Below are positions 51,157 to 60,116 of a stretch of DNA of 64,000 bases, in pieces. Position 1 is the first letter of the stretch. Each line of letters begins with the position of its first letter. Below the pieces are notes generated by a model that searched no databases, was not told where the DNA came from, and saw nothing but the letters and a program-made list of their open reading frames with translations. The DNA comes from an uncultured Paracoccaceae bacterium (GTDB taxonomy: Bacteria > Pseudomonadota > Alphaproteobacteria > Rhodobacterales > Rhodobacteraceae), in assembly GCA_947493335.1 (NCBI GenBank), contig CANLQO010000002.1, positions 620,001 through 684,000 on the forward strand, written 5' to 3'. The position numbers and the translations under genes were made by a program.

Positions 51157-52038
51157 ATGCGCATCGCAGAACGGATCGACACCGCCCTCAGCCACGCCAT
51201 CTTTGAAGGTCAAGGTGGCACCGCGCCTGCCAAGCTTTCGGCGGCGTTGGGCTATGCGGTAACGCCCGGTGGCGCGCGCATTCGCCCGACGATCCTGACC
51301 TCGGTCGCGATGGCCTGTGGCGATGACCAGCCCAAGCTGACCGATGCCGCCGCCGTGGCGCTTGAGCTCATTCACTCCGCCAGCCTTGTGCATGACGATC
51401 TGCCATGTTTCGATGATGCGGACCTGCGCCGGGGCAAACCCGCGCTGCACCGTGCCTTCTCTGAACCGCTGGCGGTCTTGACCGGTGACAGCCTGATCAT
51501 CATGGCGTTTCAGGTGCTGGCCCGTGCGGCCGGGCATATGCCCAACCGTGCGCTGCAATTGATCGACGTACTCAGCACCCGGTCTGGCATGCCATTTGGC
51601 ATTTGCGCCGGGCAAGGCTGGGAAAGCGAAGAGGTGATCGACCTCTCGGCTTACCACCAATCCAAGACCGGGGCGCTTTTCATCGCGGCGACGCAGATGG
51701 GCGCGATTGCCGCTGGGCAAGAACCGGAGCCGTGGGAAGAACTTGGCGCCCGCATCGGAGAGGCGTTTCAGGTCGCCGACGACCTGCGCGACGCCTTGTG
51801 TGATGTGGAAACGCTGGGCAAGCCTGCTGGTCAGGATGACTTGCACGGGCGGCCCAATGCGGTGGCCGAACTGGGGATCGCCGGTGCCGTCGCCCGATTT
51901 GACAACATTCTTGCTGGCGCAATCTCATCCATCCCGGCCTGCCCGGGAGAGGCCGCGCTGGCGCAGATGGTGCGCGCCTATGCCGACAAACTTGTGCCCG
52001 CCGTGGCCCGTGACCGGCCCACCGTGCCGGGCGAATAA
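51157..52038 (+). CDS. crtE: Geranylgeranyl diphosphate synthase
   Basis: A 293-aa prenyltransferase that extends farnesyl diphosphate to C20 for carotenoids and the bacteriochlorophyll tail. First motif DDLPCFDD (residues 80-87), followed by LRRGKPALH, and second motif QVADDLRDA (about 206-213). ATG 51157 is preceded by AAAGGA. It overlaps crtF by 1 bp (TAATG). The PpsR sites upstream give redox/light control. Confidence 0.94.
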   Translation: MRIAERIDTALSHAIFEGQGGTAPAKLSAALGYAVTPGGARIRPTILTSVAMACGDDQPKLTDAAAVALELIHSASLVHDDLPCFDDADLRRGKPALHRAFSEPLAVLTGDSLIIMAFQVLARAAGHMPNRALQLIDVLSTRSGMPFGICAGQGWESEEVIDLSAYHQSKTGALFIAATQMGAIAAGQEPEPWEELGARIGEAFQVADDLRDALCDVETLGKPAGQDDLHGRPNAVAELGIAGAVARFDNILAGAISSIPACPGEAALAQMVRAYADKLVPAVARDRPTVPGE

Positions 52039-53180
52039 TGGCTGACGTCGGCCTGCCTCACCGGGCGACCCGGCCCGCCCTCGACCGTATCCCCGTCTCG
52101 CGCCTTGCCCGCCTGCCTGCTTTGCCCGCATTTCAGGCCTGGGCCGCGCGGGTGCCGCTCTTGCGCCGGATCGTCCGGCATGAGGGCGAGGCGATGTTCG
52201 ACCTTGTTGCAGGCTTCTGCCACGCACAGGTCTTGCAGGCCTTTGTGCGTCTCCGCATTCCGCCGCTTTTGTTGACCCACCGCATGACTGCCGCCGCGCT
52301 CGCGCAAGAGACCGAAGTCCCGTTGGACCGGATGACCGTCCTGCTCAATGCTGCCGTCGCCCTGCGTCTGATCAAGCACCGGCGCGGCTATTACGCGCTG
52401 ACGACGCGCGGCACGGCCTTGGCCGGGGTTCCCGGTCTGCAAGGCATGATCGACCATCACGACGTGCTTTATCGTGACCTGACCGATCCGGTGGCCTTTT
52501 TCAGGGGCGAGATGGAAACCGAACTCGCCGCATTCTGGCCCTACGTCTTTGGCGCAGGCGGGGCGACAGACCCTGCCGTGACCGCCCGCTACAGCCAATT
52601 GATGGCAGAAAGTCAGGCGCTTGTGGCCGCTGATACGATTGCCGCAGTAAACTGGTCGGGGACCGAACACATCATGGATGTGGGCGGCGGCACAGGGGCC
52701 TTTCTGACCGCGTTGGGGCAGGCCGAGGCCAAGCCGAAACTCACCCTTTTTGACCTCCCCGCCGTTGTTCCGGCAGCGACCAGCCGCTTTGCGGACGCAG
52801 GGTTTTCGGACCGCTGCCAAATCGTGCCGGGATCATTCCGGGATGATCCGCTGCCAACCGGTGCAGACATGATCACCCTCGTCCGGGTGCTTTACGATCA
52901 TGCCGACGACACCGTGCTTGCGCTGCTCAAATCCGTCTACGCAGCCCTGCCAACCGGTGGGCGGGTGATCGTGTCAGAGCCGATGACAGGCGGTGCATCA
53001 CCACACCGGGCCGGTGATGCCTATTTCGCGCTTTACTGCATGGCCATGCGCACCGGGCGTGCGCGGTCCGCGTCAGAGGTGCAGGACCTGATGCACGCAG
53101 CTGGCTTTGCCCGGCTCAAGACCCCACGCGCGCGCCGTCCATTCGTCACCTCGGTGGTCACAGGTGTCAAATGTGCCTGA
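52038..53180 (+). CDS. crtF: Demethylspheroidene (hydroxyneurosporene) O-methyltransferase
   Basis: A 380-aa SAM-dependent O-methyltransferase. The N-terminal dimerisation domain with winged helix (FVRLRIPPLLLTHRMTAAAL) leads to the SAM site HIMDVGGGTGAFLTALG, then LFDLPAVVPAA and the late VLYDHADDTVLALLKSVY. It methylates the 1-hydroxyl of spheroidene precursors. The stop codon lies within the first of three PpsR-type sites in front of bchC. Confidence 0.93.
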   Translation: MADVGLPHRATRPALDRIPVSRLARLPALPAFQAWAARVPLLRRIVRHEGEAMFDLVAGFCHAQVLQAFVRLRIPPLLLTHRMTAAALAQETEVPLDRMTVLLNAAVALRLIKHRRGYYALTTRGTALAGVPGLQGMIDHHDVLYRDLTDPVAFFRGEMETELAAFWPYVFGAGGATDPAVTARYSQLMAESQALVAADTIAAVNWSGTEHIMDVGGGTGAFLTALGQAEAKPKLTLFDLPAVVPAATSRFADAGFSDRCQIVPGSFRDDPLPTGADMITLVRVLYDHADDTVLALLKSVYAALPTGGRVIVSEPMTGGASPHRAGDAYFALYCMAMRTGRARSASEVQDLMHAAGFARLKTPRARRPFVTSVVTGVKCA

Positions 53181-53182
53181 CA
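53165..53182. promoter_or_regulatory. PpsR/CrtJ-type site 1 of 3 (crtF end/bchC)
   Basis: TGTCAAATGTGCCTGACA, a TGT-N12-ACA that overlaps the crtF stop codon. It lies 7 bp before the second site. A chance match inside coding sequence is possible, but the tandem arrangement argues for function. Confidence 0.6.
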
Positions 53183-53189
53183 GCTAAGC

Positions 53190-53207
53190 TGTCCAAAACA
53201 TTTGACA
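53190..53207. promoter_or_regulatory. PpsR/CrtJ-type site 2 of 3 (bchC)
   Basis: TGTCCAAAACATTTGACA, a TGT-N12-ACA in the crtF-bchC interval, 8 bp from site 3. It lies ~85 bp before the bchC start. Confidence 0.82.
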
Positions 53208-53215
53208 TAAATGAC

Positions 53216-53233
53216 TGTAAGGCTAGACTGACA
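53216..53233. promoter_or_regulatory. PpsR/CrtJ-type site 3 of 3 (bchC)
   Basis: TGTAAGGCTAGACTGACA, a TGT-N12-ACA nearest to bchC. Two palindromes 8 bp apart are the known bchC promoter arrangement in Rhodobacter; here there is a third. Confidence 0.82.
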
Positions 53234-53291
53234 GTTGACAGAATGTCGCACCCTTGACGCGGCCTTCTGTGGGAGAAAACGGGGAAAAACC

Positions 53292-54230
53292 TTGATAACA
53301 AAGGCCGTCATTCTGAACGCACCCGGCCAGTTGGGTGTCGAATCGGTGACCCTCACCGCGCCTGCGCGTGGTGATATCGTTGTTCAAACCCGTCACTCCG
53401 GCATTTCCACAGGCACTGAAAAGCTCTTTTGGACGGGCGAGATGCCGCCGTTTCCCGGTATGGGCTACCCGCTGATCCCCGGCTACGAGGCCGCTGGCGA
53501 AGTGGTAGAGGCGGGCCCCGACAGCGGGTTCCGTGTTGGCGAACACGTCTTTGTCCCCGGTGCCAATTGCTATGATGGGGCCTTTGGTCTTTTTGGCGGG
53601 GCGTCGCACACCATCGTGACATCGGCGTCCCGTGTGACCCGCATTGATCGTGGCCTCGGTGCATCTGGCGCGTTGCTGGCGCTTGCCGCTACAGCCCGCC
53701 ACGCCATGGCCGGCCCGGGCAAGGCTGTGCCTGATCTGATCATCGGGCACGGCGTCCTCGGACGCCTGTTGGCCCGGTTGACTATCGCCTCTGGCGCACC
53801 GGCGCCCACGGTTTGGGAAATCGACCCGATCCGGATGACAGGCGCCGAAGGCTACGAAGTCGTCACCCCGGATGCCGATGAGCGGCGCGACTACACAAGC
53901 ATCTACGATGCCTCTGGCCGGGCCGATTTGCTTAACGACATGGTTGGTCGCCTTGCGCGCGGCGGCGAAATCGTCCTCGCCGGGTTTTACACCGATCCAC
54001 TGCAATTCGCCTTTCCGCCCGCCTTCATGAAAGAGGCGCGGATGCGCATCTCGGCCGAGTGGCAGCCCGATGATATGGCCGCCACCAAGGCACTTGTCGA
54101 AAGCGGCGTGCTGCGGCTGGACGATCTGATCTCGGAGACACGGTCCGCCGCTGATGCCGCCGATGCCTACACCACCGCCTTCACCGACCCGGCCTGCCTG
54201 AAAATGATCCTGAACTGGAGCGACGCATGA
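53292..54230 (+). CDS. bchC: 3-hydroxyethyl bacteriochlorophyllide a dehydrogenase
   Basis: A 312-aa MDR-family oxidoreductase of bacteriochlorophyll synthesis. Family features: [44 protein letters not shown] and [12 protein letters not shown] (nucleotide site). TTG 53292 is chosen as start ([13 protein letters not shown]) since it aligns with normal BchC N-termini and gives the usual ~313-aa length; a longer frame is not like the family. It overlaps bchX by 4 bp and follows three PpsR-type sites. Confidence 0.9.
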   Translation: MITKAVILNAPGQLGVESVTLTAPARGDIVVQTRHSGISTGTEKLFWTGEMPPFPGMGYPLIPGYEAAGEVVEAGPDSGFRVGEHVFVPGANCYDGAFGLFGGASHTIVTSASRVTRIDRGLGASGALLALAATARHAMAGPGKAVPDLIIGHGVLGRLLARLTIASGAPAPTVWEIDPIRMTGAEGYEVVTPDADERRDYTSIYDASGRADLLNDMVGRLARGGEIVLAGFYTDPLQFAFPPAFMKEARMRISAEWQPDDMAATKALVESGVLRLDDLISETRSAADAADAYTTAFTDPACLKMILNWSDA

Positions 54231-55228
54231 AAGACGAAATCCCGAACCTGAAGGATTACGACAAGGCGCTCCGGGAAGAGGCGGCAGAACCCACGCTAGA
54301 GGTTCCGCAAGGAGAGCCGACTTCCAAAACCCAGATCATCGCGATCTATGGCAAGGGCGGTATCGGCAAGTCCTTCACGCTGGCCAACCTGAGCCACATG
54401 ATGGCCGAACAGGGCAAGCGCGTGCTGCTGATTGGCTGTGACCCCAAGTCCGACACCACCAGCCTTTTGTTTGGCGGCAAGGCCTGCCCGACGATCATCG
54501 AAACAAGCGCCAAGAAAAAGCTCGCCGGAGAAGAGGTCGCGATTGGCGACGTTTGTTTTAAGCGGGGCGGGGTCTTTGCGATGGAACTTGGCGGGCCAGA
54601 GGTCGGTCGTGGCTGCGGTGGGCGCGGCATCATCCACGGGTTCGAACTTCTGGAAAAGCTCGGGTTTCACGATTGGGACTTCGACTACGTATTGCTCGAT
54701 TTCTTGGGTGACGTGGTCTGCGGCGGCTTTGGCCTGCCGATTGCCCGCGACATGGCGCAAAAGGTCATCCTCGTCGGCTCAAACGACCTGCAATCGCTCT
54801 ATGTGGCCAACAACGTCTGCTCTGCGGTGGAATATTTCCGCAAGCTCGGCGGCAATGTCGGCGTCGCGGGCCTTGTGATCAACAAGGATGATGGCACCGG
54901 CGAGGCGCAGGCCTTTGCCAAGGCGGTTGATATCCCGATCCTTGCCGCGATCCCGCAAGACGATGACCTGCGCAAGAAATCCGCCAACTACCAGATTGTC
55001 GGCACCAAAGAGAGCCAATGGGGCGACATGTTCGCCGGTCTGGCTGATGCCGTTGGCGTGGCCCCGCCAGTGCGCCCGACGCCATTGGATCAAGACGGGC
55101 TATTGGGTCTTTTCGACGCCGAGGACACGGGCGCCAACTTCGTGCTCACGCCTGCGACCGATCAGGACATGCGTGGCAAGAACGCCAAGCCGAAAGAAAG
55201 CCTTGAGGTGATCTATGACGACGCCTGA
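54227..55228 (+). CDS. bchX: Chlorophyllide reductase iron protein subunit X
   Basis: A 333-aa NifH-like ATPase that delivers electrons to BchYZ. Residues 42-49 are the P-loop (GKGGIGKS); Cys130 (GRGCGGRGI) and Cys165 (GDVVCGGFG) are the ligands of the bridging 4Fe-4S cluster. It has the extra N- and C-terminal segments typical of BchX over BchL. It overlaps bchC by 4 bp, and its last 14 bp overlap the small ORF that precedes bchY. Confidence 0.95.
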   Translation: MKDEIPNLKDYDKALREEAAEPTLEVPQGEPTSKTQIIAIYGKGGIGKSFTLANLSHMMAEQGKRVLLIGCDPKSDTTSLLFGGKACPTIIETSAKKKLAGEEVAIGDVCFKRGGVFAMELGGPEVGRGCGGRGIIHGFELLEKLGFHDWDFDYVLLDFLGDVVCGGFGLPIARDMAQKVILVGSNDLQSLYVANNVCSAVEYFRKLGGNVGVAGLVINKDDGTGEAQAFAKAVDIPILAAIPQDDDLRKKSANYQIVGTKESQWGDMFAGLADAVGVAPPVRPTPLDQDGLLGLFDAEDTGANFVLTPATDQDMRGKNAKPKESLEVIYDDA

Positions 55229-55364
55229 TCGCATCAAACTGGCGATGAGGAACGCCAAGATCCTTCAGGACGAGGCAGCGGATCTGAAAAAGGGTCTGTC
55301 TGATCTCGCCGATGAGGTCAAAGCAGAGCGGGAAAACATACCTTCATCAAAGGACCCGTCATGA
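55215..55364 (+). CDS. Small 49-aa ORF between bchX and bchY
   Basis: ATG 55215 has GAGG 6 nt upstream and overlaps bchX by 14 bp; the TGA overlaps the bchY start as ATGA. The product begins [19 protein letters not shown] and goes on as one amphipathic, charged helix likely to form a coiled coil (ADLKKGLSDLADEVKAE). The codons are G/C-rich in third position. I know of no BchX-BchY spacer gene from model Rhodobacter. It may be a translational coupler or an assembly factor for chlorophyllide reductase; inference only. Confidence 0.6.
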   Translation: MTTPDRIKLAMRNAKILQDEAADLKKGLSDLADEVKAERENIPSSKDPS

Positions 55365-56959
55365 GTGGTCAAGCGCCAGAGCGTGAAGGCTTTGAAGTCG
55401 GCTATGATGCGGCTGGCGAAGTTGAGGTCATCCGTGGCGAAAACCGCGCGCCGCAAGAGATGAGCGCCACCGAAGCCACAGCATTGGAAGGCGGCTGCAC
55501 CGCTGGTGCAGCCTCGATGGAGGCCGCGGCCCGCGCTGCTGGCAAGTCTGACATTCTGGATCAATACGCCGCCGATTACCCGCAAGGTCCCCATGATCAG
55601 CCGCAATCCATGTGCCCCGCGTTTGGGTCCCTGCGCGTTGGCCTGCGGATGAAACGCGTGGCGACGGTGCTGTCTGGTTCGGCTTGCTGCGTCTATGGTT
55701 TGACCTTCGTGTCGCATTTTTACGGCGCGCGTCGCTCGGTCGGCTACGTGCCGTTTAACTCCGAAACGCTGGTGACCGGCAAGCTCTTCGAGGATATCCG
55801 CGAAAGCGTGCACGACATGGCCGACCCCGACCGCTATGACGCCATCGTGGTCACAAACCTCTGCGTGCCGACCGCATCCGGTGTACCTCTGCGGCTGCTA
55901 CCCAAGGAAATCAACGGCGTCCGCATCGTCGGCATCGACGTGCCCGGCTTTGGCATCCCGACCCATGCAGAGGCCAAGGATGTGCTGGCCGGTGCCATGC
56001 TCGCCTATGCCCGGGAAGAGGCCGCTGCCGGCCCCGTCGCCCGCCCCGTATCGGCCAAGGATGACCGCCCCGCCGTCGCGCTGATGGGCGAGATGTTCCC
56101 GGCTGATCCCATGATGATAGGCGGCATGTTGGCCCCTATGGGCCTTGCCGCTGGCCCCGTCGTGCCCACCCGCGAATGGCGCGAACTTTATGCCGCCCTT
56201 GACTGCGGCGTCGCCGCCGCCATCCATCCGTTCTACACCGCATCCGTGCGCGAGTTTCAGGCGGCTGGGCGCACCGTGGTGGGCTCTGCCCCTGTGGGCT
56301 ATGACGGCACCGCCGCATGGCTGGCTGCGATTGGTGAGGCTTACAATGTGGCCCCTGATCAGATTGCCGCCGCGCAAAACGCCTTCCTCCCTGCAATACA
56401 GGGCGCGTTAGCCGGGTCCAGGATCGACGGCACGATCACGTTGTCTGGTTACGAAGGCTCTGAACTTCTCGTCGCGCGCCTGCTGATCGAAAGCGGCGCG
56501 AATGTGCCCTATGTCGGCACCGCCTGCCCGAAAACGCCCTGGTCTGCGGACGACGCCGCATGGCTTGCCGCCAAAGGCGTCAAGGTCAAGTTCCGCGCCA
56601 GCCTCGAGGACGACCTGTCTGCGATGGAGGGCATCAAGCCCGACCTCGCCATCGGCACCACGCCGGTGGTGCAGCGCGGCAAGGAACTCGGCATCCCCTC
56701 GCTTTACTTCACCAACCTGATTTCGGCCCGCCCTCTGATGGGCCCTGCCGGTGCTGGCAGCCTGCAGCAGGTCGTGAACGCGGCGATTGGTGGCGCCGAG
56801 AAGATGGGCAAGATGAAGGCCTTTTTCGAAGGCGTCGGCCACGACGACACTGCCGGTGTCTGGGAAGGTGCGCCAAACCTGCGCCCGGATTTCCGCGCCC
56901 AACATCAAAAGAAGCTTGATAAGCAGAAACGTGCTGCAGAAGCGGCGGCGATGATATGA
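55361..56959 (+). CDS. bchY: Chlorophyllide reductase subunit Y
   Basis: A 532-aa NifD-like subunit. Cys ligands for the 4Fe-4S cluster appear in GGCTAGA and QSMCPAFGSLRVG / SGSACCVYGLTF; further landmarks are VTNLCVPTASGVPL, VPGFGIPTHAEAKD and VGTACPKTPW. With BchZ it forms the catalytic half that reduces the C7-C8 bond of chlorophyllide, powered by BchX. Its start overlaps the small ORF stop; two hairpins lie between it and bchZ. Confidence 0.94.
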   Translation: MSGQAPEREGFEVGYDAAGEVEVIRGENRAPQEMSATEATALEGGCTAGAASMEAAARAAGKSDILDQYAADYPQGPHDQPQSMCPAFGSLRVGLRMKRVATVLSGSACCVYGLTFVSHFYGARRSVGYVPFNSETLVTGKLFEDIRESVHDMADPDRYDAIVVTNLCVPTASGVPLRLLPKEINGVRIVGIDVPGFGIPTHAEAKDVLAGAMLAYAREEAAAGPVARPVSAKDDRPAVALMGEMFPADPMMIGGMLAPMGLAAGPVVPTREWRELYAALDCGVAAAIHPFYTASVREFQAAGRTVVGSAPVGYDGTAAWLAAIGEAYNVAPDQIAAAQNAFLPAIQGALAGSRIDGTITLSGYEGSELLVARLLIESGANVPYVGTACPKTPWSADDAAWLAAKGVKVKFRASLEDDLSAMEGIKPDLAIGTTPVVQRGKELGIPSLYFTNLISARPLMGPAGAGSLQQVVNAAIGGAEKMGKMKAFFEGVGHDDTAGVWEGAPNLRPDFRAQHQKKLDKQKRAAEAAAMI

Positions 56960-57008
56960 CAAATTTTCCAGAAAATTTGTGCCGTCAAAAGTCTTCGAGA
57001 AGACTTTT
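56959..57008 (+). promoter_or_regulatory. Two tandem intercistronic hairpins between bchY and bchZ
   Basis: Stem 1: ACAAATTTT (56959-56967) with AAAATTTGT (56972-56980), 9 bp, loop CCAG. Stem 2: AAAAGTCTT (56987-56995) with AAGACTTTT (57000-57008), 9 bp, loop CGAG. Both are AU-rich and perfect; GGAGG for bchZ follows. They may set bchXY versus bchZ-puf mRNA stability or act as attenuators. Confidence 0.75.
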
Positions 57009-57020
57009 TGGAGGTGACCC

Positions 57021-58481
57021 ATGCTGATCACCGATCATGATCGCGCGGGCGGATACTGGGGGGCGGTTTATGCCTTCTGCGCCGTCAAGGGCCTGCAGGT
57101 CGTGATTGATGGGCCTGTAGGTTGTGAGAACCTGCCCGTCACATCTGTGCTGCATTACACCGACGGGTTGCCGCCGCATGAGTTGCCAATTGTCGTGACC
57201 GGTCTGGGTGAAACCGAGATGGGCGAAGGCACCGAAGAGGCGATGAAACGCGCCTGGAATGTCCTTGACCCTGCCCTGCCCGCAGTCGTTGTGACCGGCT
57301 CAATCGCCGAGATGATCGGGGGTGGCGTCACGCCGCAAGGCACCAATATCCAACGTTTTCTGCCGCGCACCATTGATGAAGACCAATGGGAATGCGCCGA
57401 CCGTGCGATGACCTGGATCTTCACCGAATTCGGCATGACCAAGGGCCGCATGCCGCCCGAGAAAAAGCGCGAAGAGGGGGCCGCCCCGCGCGTCAATATC
57501 CTTGGGCCAATGTACGGCACCTTCAACATGCCATCTGACCTTGCCGAAATTCGCCGTCTTGTCGAAGGCATCGGGGCAGAGGTCAACATGGTCATGCCGC
57601 TGGGCGCGCATCTGGCCGAAATGCGCAATCTGGTGAATGCCGACGTCAATATCTGCATGTATCGCGAGTTTGGCCGTGGCCTTGCTGAATGCCTTGGCAA
57701 GCCTTACCTGCAAGCACCCTTTGGCATCGACAGCACCACCAAATTCCTGCGCAAGCTTGGCGAATTGACCGGCCTCGACCCTGAACCGTTTATCGAGCGC
57801 GAAAAGCATTCGACCATCAAACCGGTTTGGGACCTCTGGCGGTCAGTGACGCAGGACTTCTTTGCCACCGCTGAATTCGGCATCGTCGCCAATGAGACCT
57901 ACGCTCGTGGCGTGCGGCATTATCTTGAGGGCGACCTGGGCTTTCCTTGCGCCTTTGCCGTTGCGCGGTGTCGCGGGGCCAAGACCAACAACGACGAGGT
58001 GCGCAGCCTTGTGCACGCCAAAAAGCCGCTCGTGCTGATGGGGTCGATCAACGAAAAGATGTATCTGGCGGAAACCAAGGCGGGTCACGGCCCCAGCCCC
58101 AGTTTCATTCCCGCCAGCTTTCCCGGTGCTGCGATCCGCAGGCACACGGGCACACCATTCATGGGCTACGCCGGGGCCACCTATATCCTGCAAGAGGTCT
58201 GCAATGGCCTCTTTGACAGCCTCTTTCACATTCTGCCGCTGGCCTCTGACATGGATGCCACCGATGCCACGCTCACACCCCTGCGGCGCGACATGCCGTG
58301 GGATGCAGATGCGCAGGCCAAACTGGATGAGATCGTGGCAACACACCCGATCCTGACCCGTATTTCAGCAGCGAAAACGCTGCGAGACGCCGCCGAACGC
58401 GCGGCCCTTGACGCCGGTTCTGACCGGGTCGCGCTTGCGACCGTCGAGACACTTCAACCAACTTTGGGAGGACAGAAATGA
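57021..58481 (+). CDS. bchZ: Chlorophyllide reductase subunit Z
   Basis: A 486-aa NifK-like subunit. The start [19 protein letters not shown] and the Cys ligand region [15 protein letters not shown] are typical; [16 protein letters not shown] and [11 protein letters not shown] follow. It pairs with BchY. The start is 7 nt after GGAGG. Its stop overlaps the pufQ start (ATGA), so bchZ and puf are transcriptionally and translationally linked, as in Rhodobacter where the puf promoter also lies near or inside bchZ. Confidence 0.95.
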   Translation: MLITDHDRAGGYWGAVYAFCAVKGLQVVIDGPVGCENLPVTSVLHYTDGLPPHELPIVVTGLGETEMGEGTEEAMKRAWNVLDPALPAVVVTGSIAEMIGGGVTPQGTNIQRFLPRTIDEDQWECADRAMTWIFTEFGMTKGRMPPEKKREEGAAPRVNILGPMYGTFNMPSDLAEIRRLVEGIGAEVNMVMPLGAHLAEMRNLVNADVNICMYREFGRGLAECLGKPYLQAPFGIDSTTKFLRKLGELTGLDPEPFIEREKHSTIKPVWDLWRSVTQDFFATAEFGIVANETYARGVRHYLEGDLGFPCAFAVARCRGAKTNNDEVRSLVHAKKPLVLMGSINEKMYLAETKAGHGPSPSFIPASFPGAAIRRHTGTPFMGYAGATYILQEVCNGLFDSLFHILPLASDMDATDATLTPLRRDMPWDADAQAKLDEIVATHPILTRISAAKTLRDAAERAALDAGSDRVALATVETLQPTLGGQK

Positions 58482-58702
58482 CCGATTTCACCAGCGACGT
58501 AGGCGCGCCCCGCAGCCGCACCGCACCGCCCAAACGCGAATACTACGCCTACTTTGCGATCATCTTCGCAGCGACCCTGCCACTGGCGATCCTGACCTGG
58601 GGCCTGTCGGCTGCGCGTCAGATGAAGCCGCCCGCAAAGGGACCATTCGCCAAGGCCTGGACACAGGCGCGCATCATAACACCACAGATTTTCAGTGCTT
58701 GA
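58478..58702 (+). CDS. pufQ: PufQ, bacteriochlorophyll/complex assembly cofactor
   Basis: A 74-aa protein with one transmembrane segment ([20 protein letters not shown], about residues 24-43) and a basic C-terminal tail. It precedes pufB and has the PufQ pattern ([12 protein letters not shown] then [16 protein letters not shown]). PufQ affects bacteriochlorophyll synthesis and complex formation. It overlaps bchZ by 4 bp. The 119-bp space to pufB contains a hairpin. Confidence 0.85.
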   Translation: MTDFTSDVGAPRSRTAPPKREYYAYFAIIFAATLPLAILTWGLSAARQMKPPAKGPFAKAWTQARIITPQIFSA

Positions 58703-58778
58703 TCTGTCGGTAAATCAATTCGCCCCGCTTTCGGGTGAGGTGGATCAGGGCAGGGGGCTCTTCCTCTGTCACGACCCG

Positions 58779-58797
58779 GCCGCAGGGGTTCTGCGGC
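58779..58797 (+). promoter_or_regulatory. Hairpin upstream of pufB
   Basis: A 7-bp stem, GCCGCAG (58779-58785) with CTGCGGC (58791-58797), and a 5-nt loop, 25 bp before the pufB start. It could protect the 5' end of a processed pufBA mRNA, as hairpins do in Rhodobacter. Confidence 0.5.
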
Positions 58798-58821
58798 GTC
58801 AGTTCATAATTGGAGACAAGA

Positions 58822-58977
58822 ATGGCTGATAGAAGTGACCTGTCCTTTACAGGTCTGACGGACGAGCAGGCGCAGGAATTGCACTCAGTCTACATGAGCG
58901 GTCTGTGGATCTTCACGATCATCGCAGTCGTCGCCCATGTGCTGACGTACATCAAACTGCCCTGGTTCTCCTGGTAA
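58822..58977 (+). CDS. pufB: Light-harvesting complex 1 beta subunit
   Basis: A 51-aa antenna polypeptide, too short to be obvious except by its sequence: an acidic start ([20 protein letters not shown]), the bacteriochlorophyll-ligating His in VVAHVLTYI, and the end KLPWFSW. A single transmembrane helix spans residues ~27-45. GGAG precedes the ATG. It pairs with PufA around the reaction centre. Confidence 0.96.
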   Translation: MADRSDLSFTGLTDEQAQELHSVYMSGLWIFTIIAVVAHVLTYIKLPWFSW

Positions 58978-58993
58978 GAAAGGAATCTGAAAG

Positions 58994-59152
58994 ATGGCAC
59001 AGTTCTACAAGATCTGGCTGGTTTTCGACCCGCGCCGCGTTTTCGTGGCACAGGGCGTATTCCTGTTTTTGCTGGCGGCGATGATTCACCTCGTCCTGCT
59101 CAGCAACGAGTCGACAAACTGGTTCCAGCTTGCCTTTGGCGCTGGCGGTTAA
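58994..59152 (+). CDS. pufA: Light-harvesting complex 1 alpha subunit
   Basis: A 52-aa antenna polypeptide starting [18 protein letters not shown]; the His of AMIHLVLLS binds bacteriochlorophyll, and WFQLAFG near the end is typical of alpha chains. One transmembrane helix. It lies 16 bp after pufB. A pair of overlapping hairpins follows before pufL. Confidence 0.96.
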   Translation: MAQFYKIWLVFDPRRVFVAQGVFLFLLAAMIHLVLLSNESTNWFQLAFGAGG

Positions 59153-59157
59153 GCCGA

Positions 59158-59200
59158 CCCGCAAAGCAATCGCTGCGGGCGGGTGAGACCATCCGCCCGT
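59158..59200 (+). promoter_or_regulatory. pufA-pufL intercistronic hairpins
   Basis: Hairpin 1: CCCGCA (59158-59163) with TGCGGG (59174-59179). Hairpin 2, stronger: the 10-bp stem GCGGGCGGGT (59175-59184) with ATCCGCCCGT (59191-59200), including two G-U pairs, loop GAGACC. They overlap and so are alternatives. In Rhodobacter such a hairpin after pufA protects the pufBA message and raises LH1 over reaction-centre protein. Confidence 0.75.
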
Positions 59201-59271
59201 AGCAAACAAAAGAGACAAGACAAGACGACAGGATACCCCAAGGGACCGCCTGTCCAGAATTGGAGAAGAAG

Positions 59272-60102
59272 ATGGCACAGCTCAGCTTCGAAAGAAAATA
59301 CCGGGTCCGCGGCGGGACCTTGATCGGCGGCGATCTGTTCGACTTCTGGGTGGGGCCCTTCTACGTGGGCTTCTTCGGGGTCACGACGTTCTTTTTCGCG
59401 GTGCTTGGCACAATCCTGATCTTCTACGGCGCCTCGCAAGGGCCGACGTGGAACCCCTGGCTGATCTCCATTGATCCGCCCGCGCTTGAATATGGTTTGG
59501 GGGCCGCACCCCTGCTTGAAGGCGGGCTTTGGCAGATCATCACCATCTGCGCGATCGGTGCCTTTGTCAGCTGGGCCCTGCGCGAGGTCGAGATTTGCCG
59601 CAAACTCGGCATCGGGCTGCACGTGCCTTTTGCCTTCAGCGTGGCCATTCTGGCCTATGTGACACTTGTGGTTATCCGCCCGGTGCTGATGGGGGCCTGG
59701 GGACATGCGTTCCCCTATGGCATCTTCAGCCACCTCGATTGGGTCAACAACGTCGGATACGCCTACGGCAACTTCCACTACAACCCCGCGCATATGGTGG
59801 CGATCACCTTCTTCTTCACCACCTGTCTGGCGCTTGCGCTGCATGGGTCACTGGTGCTGTCGGCGGTCAACCCCGGCAAGGGGCAGGAAATCAAATCGCC
59901 CGACCACGAAGACACCTATTTCCGCGACCTGATCGGCTATTCCATCGGGCCATTGGGCATCCACCGTCTGGGCCTGTTTCTGGCGCTGAACGCCGGATTG
60001 TGGAGCGCGATCTGCATCGTGATCTCGGGCACCATCTGGTTCGACGAATGGATCGTCTGGTGGGATTGGTACTACGAACTGCCCTGGTGGGTGGACCTGT
60101 AA
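59272..60102 (+). CDS. pufL: Photosynthetic reaction centre subunit L
   Basis: A 276-aa membrane protein with five transmembrane helices. It begins [20 protein letters not shown]; key segments are the bacteriochlorophyll-His region [19 protein letters not shown] and the iron/QB side [16 protein letters not shown] and [16 protein letters not shown]. It holds special-pair, accessory pigment and QB sites. ATG 59272 is the family start; an ATG 12 nt upstream is ignored. Confidence 0.97.
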   Translation: MAQLSFERKYRVRGGTLIGGDLFDFWVGPFYVGFFGVTTFFFAVLGTILIFYGASQGPTWNPWLISIDPPALEYGLGAAPLLEGGLWQIITICAIGAFVSWALREVEICRKLGIGLHVPFAFSVAILAYVTLVVIRPVLMGAWGHAFPYGIFSHLDWVNNVGYAYGNFHYNPAHMVAITFFFTTCLALALHGSLVLSAVNPGKGQEIKSPDHEDTYFRDLIGYSIGPLGIHRLGLFLALNAGLWSAICIVISGTIWFDEWIVWWDWYYELPWWVDL

Positions 60103-60116
60103 GGAGGACATGAAAA

